DNA of 15,350 bases from Patescibacteria group bacterium. Its GTDB lineage: Bacteria > Patescibacteriota > Microgenomatia > Levybacterales > UBA12049. Positions 12,717-15,350 of the stretch are shown here, one piece after another (the first letter of the stretch is position 1; every line of letters begins with the position of its first letter). The stretch is taken from assembly GCA_023485715.1 (NCBI GenBank), contig JAMCZG010000027.1:1-15350 (forward strand), read 5' to 3'. Position numbers and translations under genes: made by a program. The notes beneath the pieces are model-generated. The model was given only the letters and a program-made list of their open reading frames with translations. It did no database searches and was not told the DNA's origin.

Positions 12717-12850
12717 CAGTTGCGGGAACACGCTCATTAGTCTTCATCAAAAATTGAAAAGCAAACACATTCGCTAAATGAAAGCCGACTGTAAAGTTTA
12801 TGTTGAATTTTTGTATTAATTGCCGTCGGCTTTCAGTTGTCCCGCAACTG
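12717..12850 (+). repeat. Structured repeat element, copy B (possible ncRNA or cruciform)
   Basis: Homologous to 3924-4048. P1: CAGTTGCGGG (12717-12726), one bulged A, and ACA (12728-12730) pair with TGT (12838-12840) and CCCGCAACTG (12841-12850), 13 bp. P2: TGAAAGCCGAC (12779-12789) pairs with GTCGGCTTTCA (12825-12835), 11 bp, closing a loop of 35 nt, the same length as in copy A. CGCTCA follows P1 and TTCGCTAAA precedes P2, as in copy A, and GT joins P2 to P1 on the 3' side. In this copy only, TTCAGTTG (12832-12839) can instead pair with CAACTGAA (12845-12852) in a local hairpin that would open P1 and the base of P2. No promoter reading into it was found. Confidence 0.75.
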
Positions 12851-12928
12851 AATAGTCAACCCTTCTCTTTGAGACTTCAGTTCATCTGAAAAATGAAAAA
12901 GCGACTTCTTTTTCGAACGAAAAAAAGG
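12851..12928. other. Intergenic palindromes before the DHH-like gene
   Basis: The stretch holds a hairpin TTCAG (12876-12880)/CTGAA (12886-12890). It also holds a palindrome TTTTTCG-AA-CGAAAAA just upstream of the -10 box, in the -35/spacer region. The latter is in operator position, but AT-rich palindromes are common in this DNA. Confidence 0.35.
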
Positions 12929-12934
12929 TATACT
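12929..12934 (+). promoter_or_regulatory. -10 box of the DHH-HIT operon
   Basis: TATACT ends 7 nt before the ATG at 12942, predicting a leaderless mRNA. The -35 position (TTCTTT, 12906-12911) is poor. Confidence 0.5.
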
Positions 12935-12941
12935 AGATTCC

Positions 12942-13841
12942 ATGAAAATTGTTGTAACACATACCTCTCCCGATCTGGACGCGATAACGTCTGTCTGGTT
13001 AATCAGGAAATTTTTACCAGGTTGGGATACGGCGCAGGTTAAATACGTACAAGCGGGGGAAAAACTCAATAATGTGAACACAAACGATCCGATCGAAAAA
13101 AACGGAACAGATGAAATTATTCACGTCGATACGGGGTTGGGGGCTTTAGACCATCACCAAATAAAAGATCAAAATGTAAGCGCCGCGAGTTTGTCTTGGG
13201 AATTTATTAAAAATAAAAATCCCGAATTTATCGGAGAAGTTTCGGAGAGGATTAAAGATAAGATCGCCGCGATCGACAGAATGGTAAAAATAGTTGTCGA
13301 AATCGATCATTTCAGAGAAGTTTTTTGGAAAGACGCGGTCGAAGACAACCAGGAATTTACACTATCGGAGATTTTAGAAGGATTAAAACTTTCAAAACCC
13401 GATTCCGATGATTATTATCTTGATTTCGGGATAAAGGCATTAGACGCTGTCCTTGCTAATTTCGAAAACAGGGTTTGGGCAGAAAAAGAAATCGAAAAAA
13501 ACGGAAGTGAATTCCAAACAAGTTTTGGTAAGGCGATCGGATTTGAAACACTCAACGATTCCGTGCTAAAACTCGCCCAACGGATGGGATATGTTTTGGT
13601 TGTCAGAAAGGATCCGAGAAAGGGATACGTCCGAATAAAAACACTGCCCCCTAAAACACCCGAAGATAAAGGCATAGATCTAACGCTTGCTTACGAAAAA
13701 TTAAAAAAAATGGACCCGGAAGCAACCTGGTATTTGCACGTTTCGGGCAAAATGTTATTGAACGGTACGACAAAAAACCCCAACATGAGGCCTACAAAAT
13801 TGAGCCTTGATGATATAGTAAAAGTACTAAAAGAATTATGA
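12942..13841 (+). CDS. DHH/MYG1-like phosphoesterase family protein
   Basis: 299 residues. The N-terminus has the metal-binding THTSPDLDAI (6-15, D11 and D13), and residues 61-72 carry HVDTGLGALDHH (D63, D70, H71, H72). This order of a DxD motif followed by a D-DHH motif is that of DHH-superfamily phosphoesterases; ALDHHQ also recalls the FDHHQ of MYG1/UPF0160 proteins, which are exonucleases. The C-terminal half (to 299) is mixed alpha/beta and not recognised. A manganese-dependent phosphodiesterase or nuclease acting on nucleotides or RNA ends is the best guess; the substrate is unknown. ATG 12942 follows a -10 box by 7 nt. The stop overlaps the HIT start by 4 bp (ATGA), so the two are cotranscribed and probably translationally coupled. 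Confidence 0.8.
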   Translation: MKIVVTHTSPDLDAITSVWLIRKFLPGWDTAQVKYVQAGEKLNNVNTNDPIEKNGTDEIIHVDTGLGALDHHQIKDQNVSAASLSWEFIKNKNPEFIGEVSERIKDKIAAIDRMVKIVVEIDHFREVFWKDAVEDNQEFTLSEILEGLKLSKPDSDDYYLDFGIKALDAVLANFENRVWAEKEIEKNGSEFQTSFGKAIGFETLNDSVLKLAQRMGYVLVVRKDPRKGYVRIKTLPPKTPEDKGIDLTLAYEKLKKMDPEATWYLHVSGKMLLNGTTKNPNMRPTKLSLDDIVKVLKEL

Positions 13842-14167
13842 ACGGTTGTCTTTTTTGCAAATTTGCAAACCACGAAATCCCAAAAGAATTTACATATGAA
13901 GATAAAGACGTAATGGTGTTTCCCGACATCCATCCAGCTCGACCGATCCACTTTTTAATCGTCCCAAAAGAGCATATAAGCGATTTTTTAGAATTCAAAA
14001 ACGAAGCACTCTCTTTGAAACTCCGAGAAGTTATACAAAAAATAATCACAGACCAAAAACTGGAAGGAAAAGGATATAGGTTAGGGATAAACGGGGGAGG
14101 AGCGCAAGTAATAGACCATTTGCATATCCATCTGTTGGCACCGATCGGAAAGACTGCAAAATTATAG
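13838..14167 (+). CDS. HIT family nucleotide hydrolase (HINT-like)
   Basis: 109 residues, the usual HINT length. CLFCKF at 4-9 supplies the two zinc-type cysteines common in bacterial HINT proteins. ARPIHFLIVPKEHI is the conserved central strand. The active site is HLHIHLL near residues 93-99, preceded by NGGGAQ. These proteins hydrolyse AMP-lysine and similar phosphoramidates or adenylates. It overlaps the DHH-like gene by 4 bp. The pairing of two nucleotide-processing enzymes suggests a joint clean-up role, which is inference. Confidence 0.95.
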   Translation: MNGCLFCKFANHEIPKEFTYEDKDVMVFPDIHPARPIHFLIVPKEHISDFLEFKNEALSLKLREVIQKIITDQKLEGKGYRLGINGGGAQVIDHLHIHLLAPIGKTAKL

Positions 14168-14180
14168 GATTAAATTGGTA

Positions 14181-14209
14181 TTTACACAAATCGTAGTTTG
14201 AGGTACAAT
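14181..14209 (+). promoter_or_regulatory. Promoter of the rpsU-ybeY-dnaX operon
   Basis: TTTACA (14181-14186), a 17-bp spacer and TACAAT (14204-14209). Start expected near 14216, leaving a leader of about 145 nt before rpsU. Confidence 0.75.
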
Positions 14210-14215
14210 TATCAT

Positions 14216-14353
14216 ACTAAATTTGCTGAGGTCGGCACTAAAATTTTCTTGTCCCGCAATTGAAATCGATAATGATAATTTCGAAGGTGCAAAATGCGAA
14301 CAGCGAAAATTTTGCTCCTCCCCGCAAATTTATTTAAAATTTTATAAGGAGGT
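14216..14353 (+). promoter_or_regulatory. rpsU leader RNA with stem-loops and strong Shine-Dalgarno
   Basis: The leader can form GGTGCAAAAT (14286-14295) with ATTTTGCTCC (14309-14318), 9 pairs with one mismatch and a 13-nt loop. A small hairpin GAAAT/ATTTC lies before it. AAAATTTTC (14240-14248) can instead pair with GAAAATTTT (14305-14313), which excludes the first stem. AAGGAGGT (14346-14353) is a near-perfect Shine-Dalgarno, 7 nt before the ATG. Alternative pairing suggests control, perhaps by a ribosomal protein; not proven. Confidence 0.45.
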
Positions 14354-14360
14354 GTTTTTT

Positions 14361-14552
14361 ATGGTAGTAGTTAAAAAGATGCCCGGAGACAGCGATGACG
14401 CATTAATCCGCAAATTTTCGCGGAAAGTTATGGCAGAGGGAATTATACAAGAAGCAAAAAACCGACAGTTTTACTTAAAGCCTTCCCTCGCGCGCAAAAT
14501 GAAGCAGGAAGAAAAGCGAAGAGCGAGAATCGCCGCAAATAAAATGATCTAA
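14361..14552 (+). CDS. rpsU: 30S ribosomal protein S21
   Basis: 63 residues. The S21 pattern is present: a short N-terminal strand VVVKKMPGDSDDALIRKFSRKVMAEGI, then two basic helices with RQFYLKPSLARKMKQEEKRRAR. S21 helps the 30S platform bind mRNA near the anti-Shine-Dalgarno region. The frame extends upstream, but ATG 14361 is fixed by AAGGAGGT 7 nt before it. It is first in the operon with ybeY (1-nt gap) and dnaX. Its strong Shine-Dalgarno contrasts with the leaderless neighbours. Confidence 0.96.
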   Translation: MVVVKKMPGDSDDALIRKFSRKVMAEGIIQEAKNRQFYLKPSLARKMKQEEKRRARIAANKMI

Positions 14553-14553
14553 T

Positions 14554-14943
14554 ATGGACAACATCAAAGTTTCTATATTTGTCGAGAGTAGATATAAAGT
14601 CAATCGTAAAAGAATAACCCGCGCTGTTAAAAAACTGCTCAAAGAAAACAACGTTTTGGGTCCTGCCGAGGTATCGGTTGCGATAGTCGGGGACAGGAAG
14701 ATGAAATCGCTCAACAAAAAATATAAAGGGAAAGACAAAACAACTAACGTTTTATCTTTTTGTTTGAGCGAAGGTGAATCGTCTTCGATGCCGACAGATG
14801 TTTTGTGGCTCGGAGACGTAGTAGTTTCCTATCCGGAAGTTATCGAAGAGGCATCGAAGGAGCAGAAACTGGTTGACGATAAAATCGAGGAACTCGTAAA
14901 TCACGGAGTATTGCACCTTCTTGGGATTCACCACGAAGAATAA
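14554..14943 (+). CDS. ybeY: Endoribonuclease YbeY (rRNA maturation factor)
   Basis: 129 residues, shorter than the usual ~150. The zinc site HGVLHLLGIHH (117-127) is complete with H117, H121 and H127. Upstream are MKSLNKKYKGKDKTTNVLSF and the LGDVVVS strand, the other family signatures. YbeY takes part in 16S rRNA 3'-end maturation and ribosome quality control. The protein stops two residues after the zinc site, so the C-terminal helix found in longer homologues is missing. Placement next to S21 fits a role in 30S assembly. Starts 1 nt after rpsU; dnaX follows after 3 nt. Confidence 0.96.
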   Translation: MDNIKVSIFVESRYKVNRKRITRAVKKLLKENNVLGPAEVSVAIVGDRKMKSLNKKYKGKDKTTNVLSFCLSEGESSSMPTDVLWLGDVVVSYPEVIEEASKEQKLVDDKIEELVNHGVLHLLGIHHEE

Positions 14944-14946
14944 CTT

Positions 14947-15350
14947 ATGGTTTTTTATAGAACTTATCGGCCGCAAACTATCGAAGAGCTCGATAGCGAA
15001 GAAATTAGAAATAAACTTTATTCTGTTCTCTCAGGAAAAGATAATCCACACGCGTTTCTTTTTAGCGGACCGCGGGGCCTTGGGAAGACATCGACAGCGA
15101 GAATCGTCGCAAAAGTTCTGAACTGTGAAAAAAAATCAAAATCCTCGATTGAGCCGTGTAATAAATGTAATCAGTGTGTTTCTATAACAAACGGAACTAA
15201 TTTGGATGTTTTGGAAATCGACGGAGCTTCAAACCGCGGAATCGACGAAATACGGGATCTCCGGGAAAAAATACGACTTCTTCCGGTTTCGGCCACAAAA
15301 AAAGTTTATATTATCGACGAAGTCCACATGTTAACAACGGAAGCGTTTAA
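14947..15350 (+). CDS. dnaX: DNA polymerase III subunit gamma/tau, N-terminal part (runs off window)
   Basis: The frame is open from ATG 14947 to the window edge, 134 codons. It starts MVFYRTYRPQTIEEL, the normal DnaX N-terminus. The Walker A is GPRGLGKTST (41-50). A zinc module follows with C60, C71, C74 and C77. Then comes DVLEIDGASNRGID (87-100), and a Walker B VYIIDEVHML (120-129). It is the AAA+ motor that loads the sliding clamp. The C-terminal part, including any tau region or frameshift site, is outside the window. It is the third gene of the rpsU operon, an arrangement that ties ribosome maturation and replication genes together. Confidence 0.97.
   Translation, partial: MVFYRTYRPQTIEELDSEEIRNKLYSVLSGKDNPHAFLFSGPRGLGKTSTARIVAKVLNCEKKSKSSIEPCNKCNQCVSITNGTNLDVLEIDGASNRGIDEIRDLREKIRLLPVSATKKVYIIDEVHMLTTEAF

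Noticed and set aside
12655..12768. N-terminal extension of the small anchored protein
   Set aside because: It would run through its own -35 and into element B; the MDPKK start fits the protein and the promoter.
12779..12835. P2 stem of element B as a terminator for a neighbouring gene
   Set aside because: The neighbouring genes diverge from this gap, so neither ends here; the 35-nt loop and missing U-run also argue against it.
14223..14360. N-terminal extension of S21
   Set aside because: S21 length is normal from ATG 14361, which has an almost perfect Shine-Dalgarno 7 nt upstream.

Overview
The window looks like a piece of a Candidate Phyla Radiation (Patescibacteria) chromosome, most likely of the Microgenomates type. 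This is inferred from gene content, not from a marker search. The supporting signs are AT-rich DNA, short cores of universal genes (149-residue EF-Ts, 406-residue ProRS without an editing domain), very tight packing, many small orphan proteins, and an envelope gene set with Pro/Thr stalks, dockerin, vWA and KPVIYLYP-type domains. UGA is used as an ordinary stop (rseP, the arginase-like gene, the tRNA-binding gene), which argues against the Gracilibacteria/Absconditabacteria code.

Layout. Positions 1-3854 are an envelope-protein island: a cohesin-like membrane-anchored protein cut by the window edge, a dockerin protein with an almost identical anchor, a vWA protein, a PsbP-like membrane protein facing the other way, and a KPVIYLYP-domain protein. 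Positions 4232-6083 hold rpsB-tsf-frr without pyrH. Positions 6085-6687 are an orphan on the opposite strand. Positions 6766-9222 are an operon of an intramembrane protease (RseP family), an arginase-type ureohydrolase and a free tRNA-binding OB-fold protein. Positions 9175-10985 carry four minus-strand genes, three small orphans and an RNase Z-like metallo-hydrolase. Positions 11059-12279 are proS, convergent with a small tail-anchored protein gene (12283-12654). Positions 12942-14167 are a DHH-like phosphoesterase and a HIT protein. Positions 14361-15350 are rpsU-ybeY-dnaX, with dnaX running off the end.

Two points stand out. First, the intergenic gaps 3855-4231 and 12655-12941 carry two diverged copies of one structured element of about 125-134 nt. 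Each has an outer 10-13 bp helix and an inner 11 bp helix closing a loop of exactly 35 nt. Five base pairs differ between the copies and all five are changed on both sides so that pairing is kept; no pair is broken. I do not recognise the family. Second, most genes here have a sigma70-type promoter whose -10 box ends 6-9 nt before the start codon and have no Shine-Dalgarno sequence, which predicts leaderless mRNAs. The clear exceptions are rpsB and rpsU, which have true leaders with Shine-Dalgarno sequences and foldable RNA.

No tRNA, rRNA, CRISPR array, transposase or convincing intrinsic terminator was found. Convergent gene pairs abut or overlap by a few bases with nothing between them.
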